In this document: positions 23,041 through 35,337 of the stretch, piece by piece
Layout of the letters: each line of letters starts with the position of its first letter
Numbering within the stretch: position 1 is the first letter of the stretch
Assembly: GCA_949316235.1 (NCBI GenBank)
Contig: OX438744.1
Location: forward strand, 27,453,578 to 27,517,577
Direction of reading: 5' to 3'
DNA from: Oegoconia quadripuncta
Taxonomy: Eukaryota; Arthropoda; Insecta; Lepidoptera; Autostichidae
DNA: 64,000 nt
Made by a program: the position numbers and the translations under genes
The notes under the pieces: generated by a model
The model's database searches: none
The model's input: the letters and a program-made list of their open reading frames with translations, nothing else
What the model was told of the DNA's origin: nothing

Positions 23041-23222
23041 ATAAATAAATGTCTCTGCGCATACACAATGCCATCTAGTTGCACACTAAGCAACTAGGCT
23101 TGTATTCTGATACCAGATGGTTGATGTACTATACAAATACATAAATACACATTACGACGAAAAACACCCATAACTCGGGTACACAATGTCCGTGTATTCG
23201 TCATACATATATACAAATGATA
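23041..23222 (-). repeat. SINE family S2, truncated minus copy
   Basis: Body blocks gccatctagttgcacactaa, gataccagatggttgatgt and cccataactcgggtacac are present; the tRNA head is missing. Confidence 0.78.
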
Positions 23223-25342
23223 TCGCAAGATGGTGGATTGAATGACGTCACACCGTTCGTCGTATGTTAGCTAAGATAAATAGAGACTCGACTCGGAACA
23301 TTGCCTGGATTATTGGCAGTGATACCATAAGGTTGTCCCATGATGGAACTAGATTTTGTCTCACTAGGTACTGTGGCAGGATCTACACAAATAGGTCGAA
23401 CATTAAGATTGAAATGAACAAAAGTGCACAAGAAGGTATTCTGCCTCCTTGCAGAGCAATCACACATCTGCTGTGTGAACGTAGTCCGCTGATGCATGAA
23501 CGTAATATCCACCTATCTAATCGTACTTAGGTAGTGACTGACTAAAGACTGACGGACGCCTGGTAATGTCTTGATGTGACCAGCAGTGCTAGCACAATTT
23601 ATATGAGGTGACATAGGTAGAGGCTCGACAAGTTGCTTATATCTCAAAGAACGTGACAGATACATTCTTTCATTCCTATTGTAGCGGCCCTCATGCGAGT
23701 CGCGCGTTGTGCTAGCCATGCGGAACACTCATTTTGTCTATCCTTCTTATCATTATCATGTCAATGCCTTTTGGTTACACACCAGTAACACCCCCAGCGT
23801 CCAAAGGGTGGTTCAGGTACACGATAACTTTGGATGACCAATATTGGCAAAACATCGATAGCTTAAATGGCGATAAGTTAAGTTTTTAACACTTTTTAAA
23901 GCGTGTATCTGTAATGAGTCCGTGACTTCAATAGTTAAATAAAGTGTTGATAATACAGGCAAATGATTTAACTTTTTTTTCTCAAATTATTACGAAGTCC
24001 GAAAAAAGAACAAAGAAATTTGAAATATAATAACGATATTATATTTCAGATATTCTGATATCCTATTAAAAATATCGATATTTTGGATATTAATATCGAC
24101 CTGTCATCAATATCGATAAATATTGATCATCCCTAATCAGAAGGTGAGCCATGTTTTGCGGCCCCCCCACAAGCACAGTGGTGTTGGATGGAGGAGCCCC
24201 ATTTACTCATATTCACTTGACATTTTAGTAATTGTTTTGATGGGAAATACAAGACCAATTTCTTGGATCATTCAAACGATATCAATATTATAGATGTTGT
24301 GTCTATTTAAACTTTAAAATATACCTTGAAATATAAGTCCTCCTGAAATACCTGATTATATTTTTAGGGGTGGTCTAGACCAGTGATGTTTCTAAACGTT
24401 TGCTTTCAATGCGAACGCGATCGTTCGCCAAATAATAATTTATACTCTTTTGTACGAATTTAGGTATTTTACTTATAAAATTAAGTTTCACACATTGTAC
24501 CACGAACTGGCATGCTGAATAGACTTAAATTACAATGAAATAAAGAATATAATAATAACACGTTATCAATCTATCAACTGCAATAAATGTCAGTTAATTC
24601 AGGATAAGTAACAATAATTACAAATATTAAATAAACATCATTTATATTCAAAATCCGATGTCATTAAAATAATTTGAAAATGTAATAACAAAGTCAACTG
24701 TATATTGTCGCGGTAACAATTAGGTTTTATTTCGAGATCCACGCGAACGAAGCTAATAGTAATATTCAATCTTTGACCATAACTATGTCAGGTCGAATCT
24801 TGTTACTAAAATATGAGAAATTAAACAAATTTGTACTCAAATCCGCAATCGCACTTTAAGTTTTAAAAATACTCGCTTTCGCAACATATCTAGTCAAACC
24901 ATCTACCGTGGGATTCGACCTTGAACTCGTAGAAAACAAATGGTCTGCTCCAAAGAAAATGTATAAAACAGACTGTTTTAAACATCTGTTTAAAAGAGCA
25001 ACCCTAGAGTTTTTTGCTCGTTCTTCTCTGGGAAGTCAGCTTTGTGAATGAGCCGTAAATTTAAATGTAAAATAGTGACGTTTTCAAGTGATAATTTTAT
25101 CCTATGAAATAAAATAATTTGATTAGATTCTTTTTCTCGACAAAGTTAGTTGCATAGTAAAGGTTGTTTAACTTGACATGGTCTAAATCACTCCACTAAA
25201 TATCTTAGGCATTTCCGGAGAATCTTAAGAGGGTTTATGCTGACGCCATTCCATGCAAGCTAAGTTTATAATCTTAACTTTATACACATAAGAACACTAA
25301 GTCTAAATAAATTTTCTAGGTATAGTATTGAAACTTAATTAC
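23223..25342. other. Gene-poor spacer with LINE tail
   Basis: The two overlapping short ORFs at 23264-23530 have no family features. An AT-rich patch at 24030-24125 is dense in atcgat/atatcga palindromes. A jockey-like LINE 3'UTR lies at 24990-25125 (agagttttttgctcgttctt). Confidence 0.5.
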
Positions 25343-25540
25343 AGGGAACTTCATCATCATCAACAGCCTTACATATCCCCACTGCTGGACCACAGCCTCC
25401 CATATCTCTGGTTGGGTATGCACCATAATCCCCCACGCGAGCCCAGCGAATTGGTAGATTTGTGTCAGGCGACCTGATAGTCAGTTTTTAAACCGCCTTC
25501 AATTGAAAACAATCGCGTCCGACTCTTAAACGCGCCCTCC
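25343..25540 (-). repeat. LINE 3'-end repeat (catcatcatca family)
   Basis: Begins catcatcatcaacagcctta, then ccccactgctggacca and cgcgagcccagcgaattgg; the reverse-oriented 3' terminus of a common insect LINE. A plus-oriented relative is at 48880-49085. Confidence 0.65.
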
Positions 25541-25555
25541 AAAGCACCATTTTCA

Positions 25556-25872
25556 ACAGCCTCCGTGGCTCAATGTAAACAACATTGAGTTTACGTTTCG
25601 GAGGTCGCGGGTTCGATCCCCAGCGGCGTACATATTTAGTACTCGGTTTGGTATATTAAATGTCCGCCTGGCTAGCTACCACCATCTTATCTAAATCTGC
25701 CGCCAAACAGCAATGGTTCCGCATTGTTGTGTTCCGGTTGTCAGAGATAAGATGGCCAGTCCCCCAAACAAGATGGGGTTTCCGGATCAGTACGCTACCA
25801 CCTTCGGCCTCATCTTCACTTAACATCAGGTGTGATTGAGGTCAAGTGCTAACCCGTTGTGGATAAAAAAAA
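25556..25872 (+). repeat. SINE family S1, full-length plus copy
   Basis: Complete order: cctccgtggctcaatgtaaa (A-box region), ggtcgcgggttcgatcccca (B-box), gcctggctagctaccaccat, gataagatggccagtccccc, cttaacatcaggtgtgattg and a poly-A tail. A useful reference copy for the family. Confidence 0.9.
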
Positions 25873-26396
25873 ACTGCCGCTAGTGGTCACATATCCAAGG
25901 ACTGACTACGCCAGACATTGCTTTACTTCTCTTCGTGGAATGTGTATAAAGTTTCATTAGAATCGGTTTACTCATTACGAAGATTTAAAACTTAAAAGTT
26001 TGTATTGAAAACATATGTCAGGAATAAGCCCTTTTAAATACTCAGAAGTATGTACTCACTGTTTTTGGAAAGGACAAAGCGTTAAGGAACTGCTTTGTCT
26101 GATGGATGACAAGGAATTCTCTGTTCCTAGGAAAGCGAAGGTGTAGCACGTAGGGTTGTCGAAGATTTTTGTAAATATTTTTTTAACAAAAAAAAAACAG
26201 CATTAGGAGAAATTTTTTTAAAAGTAATTGGAGTTTTTGCAAAACTAATTGTTAAGTAGTTTATATTGAGAGTGTGTTGCTAGTGTGTTGGGAGAACGAC
26301 GTTTGGGGATAGGCTGAGTGGTTCAAAATGTGATGTAATTTAGGCATTTCAAATGTGCAATGAATGTTCGAACGAGTACTCAGTTAATTGTAGGAC

Positions 26397-26497
26397 ATTT
26401 TTATGCCCGCCTGGCTATCGCCATCGTCTGTAACATTGTTGAGATAACACCTCAAATAGCACTTCACTTAACATCAAGTATGATTGAGGGCAAGAAT
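26397..26497 (+). repeat. SINE family S1, old diverged copy
   Basis: Recognisable only by gcccgcctggctatcgccat and cacttaacatcaagtatgat in the right order and spacing. It overlaps a 124-codon ORF that is therefore unlikely to be a gene. Confidence 0.55.
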
Positions 26498-28555
26498 TAC
26501 CATATTCTTTCGAAAAATGTTCATTGCACATCTGAATTAGAACTTAAGTTGCGCAAGCGTTTGAATTTTGAGTCATTGACTTATTTGAGTATTGTTTTTT
26601 ATGTTTGTGAAAATGCAGTCGGCGACAAAAGTTACATGACGCTAGTCAAAATAATTAAAATACATATTACATTATATTTAACATCGATAATGGTGGTTCT
26701 GCAATGTCCTTTTCTTAAAACTGTTCTGTATTGAAATCTAGTGCCATCTTATTTACATTGTAAAACTTAGAAAGGACGCCCTTAAAATTGGGACAAAGAG
26801 AATGGTATTGCAGAATGGGAGCTCAAAAATTTGCATTCAACGTTACCATGTGCTAATATGTGTTTATATTTTTTTGTCGTTGACTGTACAGTCCTTTGTA
26901 CACTTGTAAGAACTCGTCACGATCACATTATTTAAGACAAAATATTCATCTTTTTTTTTTTATTAAATTAAGTTTATTGCAACACTAAATCGGTAGGCCA
27001 GGGGGCCTATGTCCTAAAAAAATATTTTTAATTTTTGTAAATTACTCAACAATGATTAATATTTTTTTTATAAAACGGGCCCCAACTTAATTACAATACA
27101 ACACGCACTGAAGGTAGAATAAGAATTATTGAATGCCTTAACTTCAGGCTTCAGTGTGAAACTGATATTGAATATGTTGTAATTGCGCGTTTAGCATGAT
27201 CCATAGTCCCTCAACACTGCCAAGATATAGCCCAATCAAAAAAGATTTCCTTTTATCATGACCTTGACAATAATTCCTCCGGCTCGGTAACAAATAATCA
27301 AATAGTCTACATAGTTACTTTTGTATTATTTGTCAATAGTAATGTCGATTATTTGTCAAGCGCTATGAGTTATTGTATGCCGTTTATTATTGTAAGAAGT
27401 TTTGCGTTTTGATCAGTGCTGCGAGGTTTTTAGTCGAGAGATTACAGGTCATGCAGGTAGAGGACACACTTCCAATTCTGTTCCGTTATGATTTTATATC
27501 TGACATATGTTAGCTATTATTTGATGCTTCGATCACGGTAAAAATATTAGATACAGCTACATAATCACAGCCACTTCAGGTGCAAGAAAAATCAAATTCA
27601 TATTGTTACAAACACGCTTCTTGAGTCGATGTCACCTTCGTGTGATCTTTAAATCTCCATGCAACAGTAAGGTTGACGTTTAGTCGCAGAAATCGCGCTC
27701 TGTCATAATTGCCCCCAATTAAAAGTCCGTACACATTTTTAATAAGCGTAGTGCGAGTGGTTAGTGTCTCTAGATACAAAAACATTTCCAATGTTTTGTT
27801 TATATCTAAGTAGCCAGTGTATGGAAATTGCATATCGTATTGGTTGTCAACATTTGGTGCAACGTAGTTATTTAAAAATGTTGTATTTTTCTTTGTTCAA
27901 ACAGTTCGAAGTTTTGGAATTGTCAGGGATTTCTGTCGTCTAACCTTAGTTACACTAAACAACCGCACTTGCACGAAATGGAGCCCTATCTACCTTTTTT
28001 TTCGTGATCGAAGGATAGCAGAAGAAAACGACCGTCAACAGACAGTTGTGAACGAAATACGTTGTGAAACATACCATATCTCCAGAATAACACCCCAGTG
28101 AAGGTGATGTGATAGATAATTTAGATCAATTGATTGTGAATTGGGTGTTATTTCCTGCAAGTTTCTAGAGCAGGCTACAGTCGGAGGAGTTTTGTATTAA
28201 GCGCGTCACACGGCGCAGATAATACCTTAAGATATTGCTTACTAGCTCGTATGAAACGATATGTTCGCCATTTAAGTGGATACGAAATATACCTACGCGA
28301 AATATGTCAAGAGATCTGAGTCTCTGTCAGATTTTCATATCGTTCTTCGCAAAAGACAGGGACGAATATAAAATATTATCTTCGTCATGTGTGATGCGCT
28401 TTAAGGTGATCTGTTTTCCACACAATAGTACTTAAAAACTTTACTTAAGTCTTTTTGAAGCTGACATTTCGTATGCAATGTCCTTTCATAATTGTTATTG
28501 TCGCAAAATTACCTCTTCCATGGATCAATGTTAACAGCATAATATTCTTTGGCGT

Positions 28556-28697
28556 AGGGCATTTTGAAATGGCATCTTATCTAAGTTTTCCGCCAAACAG
28601 AAACGTTGATGGCATTGTGGTTGTTGGAAATAACATAGTCATTCACTCGAATAAGTTGGGGATTCCGTCTCCTAATATTCACTTAACATCAGGCTGA
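28556..28697 (+). repeat. SINE family S1, old diverged copy
   Basis: Keeps gggcattttgaaatgg, atcttatctaagttttccgc and attcacttaacatcaggct; head lost. Confidence 0.55.
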
Positions 28698-31565
28698 AGC
28701 TTATAGGTCTTGATAGGTGCAGAAAGCTATTTGTTTGATAAATTTTGCTTATATTTTATTAATTTTGCTACAATAACGATTTGGAGAAATAGATCAGGGA
28801 AGACAAAAATAATGTAGGAAAACTAGATCACCTTAGTACGAAAGTTGTGGGGTATGTTCCACTAGTCGTCGCTTTCTAGAGGCAATGACTCGCTTAAGTA
28901 AGACAAGGGGCGTTTCTCTTTTCGCATTGTTGTGTATCTATAAACACCAATAGCGGAATTTTTATAATACAATTTGTACTATATTGTTTATTTGTCAGAT
29001 AGTTCCCAGATTGAGCTAATATTTTCATTTTGAATGAATTTGAAATTGTATTGAGAGTTGTCTCATGCAATTTGTATATGATTTAGAATCAAATATATTA
29101 ATGAAATTATTTTAGGAATTGTAAATGACAAGAGGAGGCTTACCAACATTAGTAAATTGGAATATAAAGGTGGGTGCATACTTAATAGCAATGTTACATT
29201 GCATTGAATTCAAGATTTACTTAAAATAAATGTTAAATGTTGTTGTAACTAAGACCCTGTAAAATTCCCACTGTAGAGATTAATATTGCGCTTTTTATAT
29301 GAATATTACTATACTTTTATGTATTCCGAGCTCTATGACAAATTCGTACACATGAAATTCTAATTGAAATTTTACAGGAATCATAATTATTTAAACTCGT
29401 CGGTCGACGGACTGCCGCAAGCCATTTCTTAATTTAGTCCAATATTTAATTTTTAAAGTTTGGATTGTTAATAGTTTTTAGGGTTGTGATAATGCGGTTG
29501 GTATTGCCGAGATGTTTGTTAAATTTTATATCTTTTTTTTTTGTATCCAACGAGTTTTTGTGTATTTTCGATGTGACTTTTGTTGTTGATGTTATTATGA
29601 ATTATGAGGGCGAGTTAAATCCCAAGCGGGGTGATAGTGTTTTCTAATTTGATGAGCCAAAAATAAACAACAAAAAATATGTTATCCTTAGTTATTTGAC
29701 TGAAGTCGTTAATACGTTTTATTTAGAGTAAATATTACATTTTTATTTTATAATTAATTTATAGATTGAACTATCGGTATATTAACTGCGTTATTTATTA
29801 GGAAAATGGCTGTTAAAACTAAGTTTTAAGTTCACGGCGTTTCTTTCTATTCACTTGATCTCTCGCTTCCACATTAGCTGCGTTTACTATCGCGGTCCCT
29901 TTCACAACCTGATCTGATGTTTAAATGTATAAAGCTGTGAACACACTCCGCTAATTGTAACATGCGATTTTTTTAAAATATTGTACGTTTTCTCTTTGTC
30001 GAAGTCTTTTGGTTTTTGTATTCGATCGTCTTATTTCTGTCTAAAGATTTCGGTCAAAAATATTTATTTATTTGTATATTTAAACCAAGTTTACGTCTGT
30101 GTAATTTCGGAGCCTCACTTCGATAAGTTATACTAAAATGTACGATAGTTATGTTACAATTCGCCCAGTGTGTTCCCACCTCAATATCTGGAAGATGTGT
30201 GTATGAAAAAAAAACATATTGTTATACAGATTTTAGTTAAGTGTATGTAGTCGTTTGTGCAACTATACTGGAGATACTAGCGTCCTGTCTGTCTGTGTAT
30301 AAACGATTTTTATGTAGTTAAGTATAAACATTCATCAAAAGGGTATATCGAACAAGCTTACCTCACCATGTATGGTTGGACAGATTGACAAAGTATCGTG
30401 TACCAAATAATATAGAAAATTATAGAAAATAATTTGCTCGCTTTTTATTTATTGACCTTACCACAGCAGACTGAAATGTTACAATCAATTTGGTAGGCTT
30501 AAGGTGTCCATTCTGATGAGAGTTCTCCAACCATGCTGTCGCTTTTTTCTGGAATAATAAAATGCGATAGTCTAGTCCAAAACCTGTTTTAGTTTAGAGA
30601 AGGCACATAACGTTCAAAACCATTGTTCAAAAGATAGTATTTAATTTCTTAGGCGAGCTCTTTATTGCACAATTAACAAAACTACATATTGACTACAACT
30701 TATATGATTACAGCGTACATCATTAATCGCACAAAAAGGCTGCGTTATCGCTAACAGCAATCTCTTTCATGCAAACCTTAGGGTTACAACACAAGCTACC
30801 AGTAGAGGAGGTTTGCACTAATAGTATCAATATGAGTATATTTTAGTGTAAGCTTACAAACTATAATCAGATAATTTAAGTGCACATAAAACATAAGATA
30901 TAATTATTGACTACCTACATAACATACATAGGTACATTTATATATAGGTAAAATAAATACATGCCATGTGTTTGCTCAGAAATAACTTACAAATCATATT
31001 GACAACCTAGGAGAAGATAAAGAGAACTTTCAGTCATTATCAATCAATCAATAATGTTTTTTTTATTGAACGAAGTGCGCTTTGACTTGCGCTTTGAAGC
31101 CTTTTATTGATGGCGCGCAGCGAATTGACTCCGGAAGAGAATTACAAACACGTAAAGCTTGCAGCGTGACTGGACATAAGATTTGGATAAAGTTTTTGGG
31201 ACGTAAAGACGAAAATTGTCAGAGGAACGCAAGGGCAGACTGAGTAGAGGATAGGAATTGGAACTGTTGCTTTAGATATTGTGGAGCAAGTCTATGGCTA
31301 TAACAGATATTTTGGTGAACAGTTGTTCGATTGTATAAAAAGGTATGATATTGAATATTTTAGGTCAAAGAAAAATATGTATAATTATATTTCGTGGAAT
31401 AATTTTCGGAGACATGAAATTCAATATAAAAAAGTTTACCTATAATAATAATAGACACCCATGATAAGTATTTCAGTTTCATTTGCGCTTGCAAGCTTTT
31501 GTCACTGAGAATGCTATCTCTGATAGGTATTGATTTCACTATATCTTATTCTTCAACGATTCTTT
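28698..31565. other. Gene-poor spacer downstream of gene A
   Basis: Mostly AT-rich unique-looking sequence. The block at about 31045-31410 is less AT-rich and resembles a decayed LINE end but I cannot name it. No ORF of interest. Confidence 0.45.
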
Positions 31566-32693
31566 TTATTTACATATAGTACTAAATTTCTTGATAGGTA
31601 CTTGCAAAGACCGTAACTCGCTCTCCTCCACGTGCAGCGGCTCCCCTCTAAACTCCTCCTCAATTTGCTGCAAGGTCTTCCCCTTCGTCTCCGACAGCAT
31701 CCACATTATCACAGCTAGAAAATACGTAGTCGCCCCAGCATACACCAAATAATTTCCCTGTATACCTATACTATCTACCAGAGACAAGAAAGAGTTCAGA
31801 ATTAAAAAATTGAAGAATGCAGTCGCTATGCAACTCAAGCTTCCACCAATACCTCTGTATTGCAAGGGGAACACTTCGCCAGCTATAACGATTGGTAGTG
31901 GAACTGTTCCTATAGCAACAGTAAAGAATTGCAAGTTGATGAAAACTATAGGTATCCATATTGCTCCGGAGGTAAAAAATCCGTTAATTTTAGCATAAAC
32001 ATATACTGATATGGCTACGTGAGCGAAAATACATATGCTCGTTGTAGCTAGCATCATGGTGCGCCTCTTACATCTGTGAATGAGGTATACTGCTAGGAAA
32101 GTAGAGAGAAGTCTCTGTCCATCTACAAACACCATCCAAAAATTTACATTAGCACCAGAACCCAGTATGTTACCCAGGATAACAGTGGAAAATGCGGACA
32201 TAGTGACAGCACCAGTAATTTGCATGAGTCCATTGGCGTGAATCGTCAGTATTATCGGCTTATAGAATTCCTTCAATCTTACTGTCAACAACATGTCTTT
32301 TAAACCAAGTTTAGGCTTTCTATTGATATACATTGTTGTTTTTATTAATTGCTCTAATTCCTGATCTTCATCATGACCTCGTAGCCAATGGAATACTTGT
32401 TGACATTTGTCGTAATCTCCTCTAGTTGCTAAGTAACTTGGAGATTCCGGACAGTAGAGAGTCAGGACCGTACTGGCAAAGGGGAACATTATGCAGATCA
32501 GTGCAGTTTGCTGCCAGGAAAGCAGGGAGCCGACGAGATGGACGAAGAACATCCCGAAGGCCTGTGAGAGGGAAACGATGGTGAGAAATGCACCTCTGTG
32601 CTTGGGACTGGTGTACTCGCCGATGAAAACGGAGCGGAGAGGCACAATCATGCCGACTGCTAGCGACTGTAGAATTCTTCCGATGAGCAACGC
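31566..32693 (-). CDS. Gene A coding exon 4 (helices 3-12)
   Basis: Acceptor tttcag just above 32693; begins ALLIGRILQSLAVGM and ends KKFSTICK with TAA at 31566-31568. Residues 107-481. Carries most transmembrane helices and the large cytoplasmic loop (FHWLRGHDEDQELEQLIK). Confidence 0.95.
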   Translation of the reverse strand, partial: ALLIGRILQSLAVGMIVPLRSVFIGEYTSPKHRGAFLTIVSLSQAFGMFFVHLVGSLLSWQQTALICIMFPFASTVLTLYCPESPSYLATRGDYDKCQQVFHWLRGHDEDQELEQLIKTTMYINRKPKLGLKDMLLTVRLKEFYKPIILTIHANGLMQITGAVTMSAFSTVILGNILGSGANVNFWMVFVDGQRLLSTFLAVYLIHRCKRRTMMLATTSICIFAHVAISVYVYAKINGFFTSGAIWIPIVFINLQFFTVAIGTVPLPIVIAGEVFPLQYRGIGGSLSCIATAFFNFLILNSFLSLVDSIGIQGNYLVYAGATTYFLAVIMWMLSETKGKTLQQIEEEFRGEPLHVEESELRSLQVPIKKFSTICK

Positions 32694-35018
32694 CTGAAAC
32701 ATTTGGTTGGTTTATTTGAAAGTTGCGTTTATGTCAATCTTATATTCCCCTTTACTCACGGACCTACGGAGAAACCTAATTAAGTAGACTGTTAGCTACG
32801 TTATTTCATGGTCCAATAATGTGTTGCTGTCACCTACCGTGAAGCTTGTAGCCATTATGGTGACAATCCCACCAAGGATGGCCGGAGCAGACGCAGCTAG
32901 GAGCGTCCATCGCCTGCCCAACCGGTTCATTAAGCTGGGACAGATGAAGTTGCCGACCAGCAACACTGCTATCACAGATGCTGTAGAGAGAAGGACTAGG
33001 GTAAGGTCATGAACTGATAAAGTATTGCAGTATCGAAAAGAAAGGGATTCTGCTCCTTGGCTCGATGGCTTGGCTTTCCATTACAAATATTCTAGCAGAA
33101 CTTCGTTCCTATAGAAACCTTAAAGAATACTCGTAGTTTAGATTACATATGCCCAAGATCTTATCAGAGTTTTTAAACATTTCAAAGTTAGGTCTTCTTC
33201 TTAGCGAGTCGATGGGAAAAATATCAAATTCTTGAGGACCAGAATGTGGCCACGCGTACAGCATTGTCTGTGGCATCGTATGTAATTGTGGTGGCCCTGA
33301 GAAGAACCTTTGTGGTCCTTAGAAGGGCCGATTTGTTGTAGGTGGTAGGTGAAAGCACCTCAAGTAGAAACCGGTTATACGTACTAACCTATCCATGAAT
33401 CTTGACTCTTAGTGAGTTGCAGTGGAGAGTCAGGCTTGTGCACTTGTGGAAGCAACACAGCTGGGAAGCCTAGGGTGGTTGAGTTCCCCAGGACGATTAG
33501 ACAAATCGCAGCAGTTACGTAGCACTGAAACAAAAAGGTATTTAAGTGAAAAATTAATCTGAGTAGTGATAAATGAAAAAAATGTGCAAGTATATGTATA
33601 TGTAGAAGGTGGTCAAAACTGTGTGAAATCAAGTCCATTTTTTTTCATCTGTGGTCAAAACTTAGTTGATATTGTTAGGTTACCTCTTTCTTGTTCAGCA
33701 AATGGTAGGTAACACTCATTTTTGGTTCGGAAAAAGTGCATTTTCTCCAAAAGGAACTTTTATAGCTCCTTACTTACCAGTGGTTTTTTGGCGTAGTGTA
33801 GTTAAATAATCAGTAATTCGACAGACTTCTAATATCATACTATACACATCAGGATAATACAATAGTTTATTTTGCATCTGTAGAGTCTTATAAACTTTTT
33901 TTTTTTTTAATGAGACTGGATTCGCGTTTGACCACAATCTCACCTGATGGAAAGTGACGATGTGGTCGGAGATGAAGCACGCGATCTCAGTAAATGCCTA
34001 TTCACTCTGCTCTTGAAGATCAGAAGGTTGTAGGATTCAGGAAAGACTGACGCCGGAAGGGAGTTCCATGCCTTTGCTGTTCGGATGATGAATGAAGAAT
34101 CGAACTTCTTAGTGCGAATGTTCGGTATATTAACTATATACGGGTGGAATCCCTCCCCACGCCTAGTGGTCCGAAGATGGAAGGGGGACGGTGGAATAAG
34201 ATTATGTAATTCCAACGCACACTCCAAACTTTTACAAGAAAGAACATTAAACTAGGTAAAATTATTTTACCTGTATTTTAAAACCTGGTGTCTCTGCCCT
34301 ACTGTTAGGCCCGTATTAATAAATCAATCTCAATACAAGTCTTGAGGCTGTATCAACCGAAATGCGTCTTAAGCAGTTGACGCTACCTCAAGCTCCGTGT
34401 TAATAAACCAATCTTGAGGTCTACTCAGCTGACATCACTTCACAAGTAGATATACGCCTCAGCGGCGAATGAATGATAGTCTTGAGTTTCGTTTATTATT
34501 GAGCGCACCTCTCAAGTGAGTACTGCTTGAGTATGCACGTGCTTTTCAGGTCTCGAGGGGTCGCTCATAAACCTTTTACTTCCACACACCGAAAAAAAAC
34601 CACAACAACATACACGACCAAACCAAACCATAAGAGCTAGTTTTTATTAAAAGACAGGTTTTTATATTTGCGAAATAGCCCGGGATGCGAATGAGCTGGT
34701 TATGTTCAAGGATGATTATCATATCATCTAAATACTCTGATAATTTTATAATGGCTTTAGGGCACGATTTCGAAAGACATATAAGCGAAAGCCATTTGTG
34801 CGACGCCAGATAACCGAAGTGCCATATGAATGATATGCCATTGATATATCAACCTAAATATTGCTCGTTCGCTACAGATAGGGGTCTGTACATTCAATCA
34901 ATAGGAAACTCATTGAAAAAGCGTATCCTTTGAATGAATCACTGACTTTGCGGAGGCGACTTATGTGTTTAAAACTTACTTGTCTCACAAATGGTGTAAA
35001 CTCACTAGGTTTGGTCAT
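31566..35018 (-). CDS. Sugar porter A (Tret1-like MFS transporter)
   Basis: Predicted 12-helix plasma-membrane sugar carrier of the MFS sugar-porter family, insect Tret1-like. Coding exons (minus): 35018-34980, 33524-33389, 32980-32838, 32693-31566, giving 481 residues. Visible motifs: MNRLGRRW (76-83), GRILQSL (111-117), PESPSYL (188-194), GEVFPLQYRG (378-387) and SETKGKTL (440-447). The usual PETxGKTL proline is Ser here. The QQxSGxN motif of helix 7 is reduced to MQITG, and the PW before GE is replaced by PLP, so substrate use may differ from trehalose or glucose. First gene of a tandem trio with B and C (same strand, same intron phases 0/1/0). The C-terminus is shorter than in B and C because of an early stop. 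The start Met is chosen by the shared TPFVRQ first exon. R1-clade LINE copies sit 130 bp upstream of the ATG. Confidence 0.9.
32838..32980 (-). CDS. Gene A coding exon 3
   Basis: 143 nt between acceptor ctctacag and donor gtaggt. Reads SVIAVLLVGNFICPSLMNRL, then GRRWTLLAASAPAILGG. Contains the loop 2-3 R-x-G-R-R signature of the MFS. Confidence 0.95.
33389..33524 (-). CDS. Gene A coding exon 2 (helix 1)
   Basis: 136 nt between acceptor gtttcag and donor gttagt. Reads CYVTAAICLIVLGNSTTLGF, then PAVLLPQ and LTKSQDSWI; helix 1 and the D/E-SW motif before helix 2. Confidence 0.93.
33905..34240 (-). pseudogene. LINE family L1 C-terminal relic in gene A intron 1
   Basis: Minus strand reads [52 protein letters not shown] then KSRVNRHLLRSRA: the best-preserved L1 copy here. 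5'-truncated, flanked by a poly-T start at 33898. Confidence 0.85.
34308..34560. mobile_element. MITE with aggcccgtat end, longer copy
   Basis: Starts aggcccgtattaataaatca like 15543, followed by repeated cttgag/ctcaag motifs throughout. The right end is not clear. Confidence 0.55.
34672..34972 (-). pseudogene. Jockey-like LINE fragments in gene A intron 1
   Basis: Two pieces of the family seen at 53084-54050: 34672-34765 (3' end with atcatctaaatactctgata) and 34905-34972, whose minus strand reads SRLRKVSDSFKGYA. The second abuts the splice donor of gene A exon 1. Confidence 0.6.
34980..35018 (-). CDS. Gene A coding exon 1
   Basis: 13 codons, MTKPSEFTPFVRQ, then donor gtaagt. The TPF-x-[RK]-Q end matches exons at 45908, 46213 and 59372. 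Unlike those, no AG lies directly before the ATG context (tgctgatatg instead of tccagatatg), so any 5'UTR splice site must differ. Confidence 0.85.
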
Positions 35019-35077
35019 ATCAGCAATGATCGTACTTGTAGACTTGCACAATGAAATGCTTCGATAATTATCGCGGA

Positions 35078-35096
35078 AGATAAAAACTTCAAACAA
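35078..35096 (-). promoter_or_regulatory. Conserved upstream block of sugar-porter genes (gene A)
   Basis: agataaaaacttcaaacaa lies 60 bp upstream of the gene A ATG and recurs upstream of gene B (46303) and gene C (59486). Contains AGATAA-type GATA sites on the plus strand. Function inferred from conservation only. Confidence 0.5.
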
Positions 35097-35147
35097 TTTT
35101 AGGGTTCCCATTACGTCAGGCCGAAAAATGCAAAAAACTATGTTACT

Positions 35148-35313
35148 ACAATCGGGCCCTTTCGCGCCTCATACGAGGGGATCGCATACGCATCGAGCGT
35201 TGCGAGGGGAGGGGGGGGGGGGTGGGGTGGGACCTGAAGCCGCTTATGCGTTCCCAGGTCCTCCCTACTGCCGAGTCCCACATACGCTTATTGCGTTTCC
35301 CCCCGAAAAAAAA
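35148..35313 (+). mobile_element. R1-clade LINE, 3'UTR-only copy
   Basis: Begins tcgggccctttcgcgcctca, carries cgcttatgcgttcccaggtc and ends in ccccccgaaaaaaaa, matching the 3'UTR of the element at 35351-36656 with an internal deletion. Confidence 0.82.
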
Positions 35314-35337
35314 GGTGTGTTATGTTAGGTTAGGTAG

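Noticed and set aside
23264..23530. Overlapping short ORFs in the spacer downstream of Kdm5
   Set aside because: No domain, no splice context, similar lengths on both strands; consistent with chance.
26360..26734. 124-codon ORF
   Set aside because: Overlaps an old SINE S1 copy, has AT-driven composition and no family motif.
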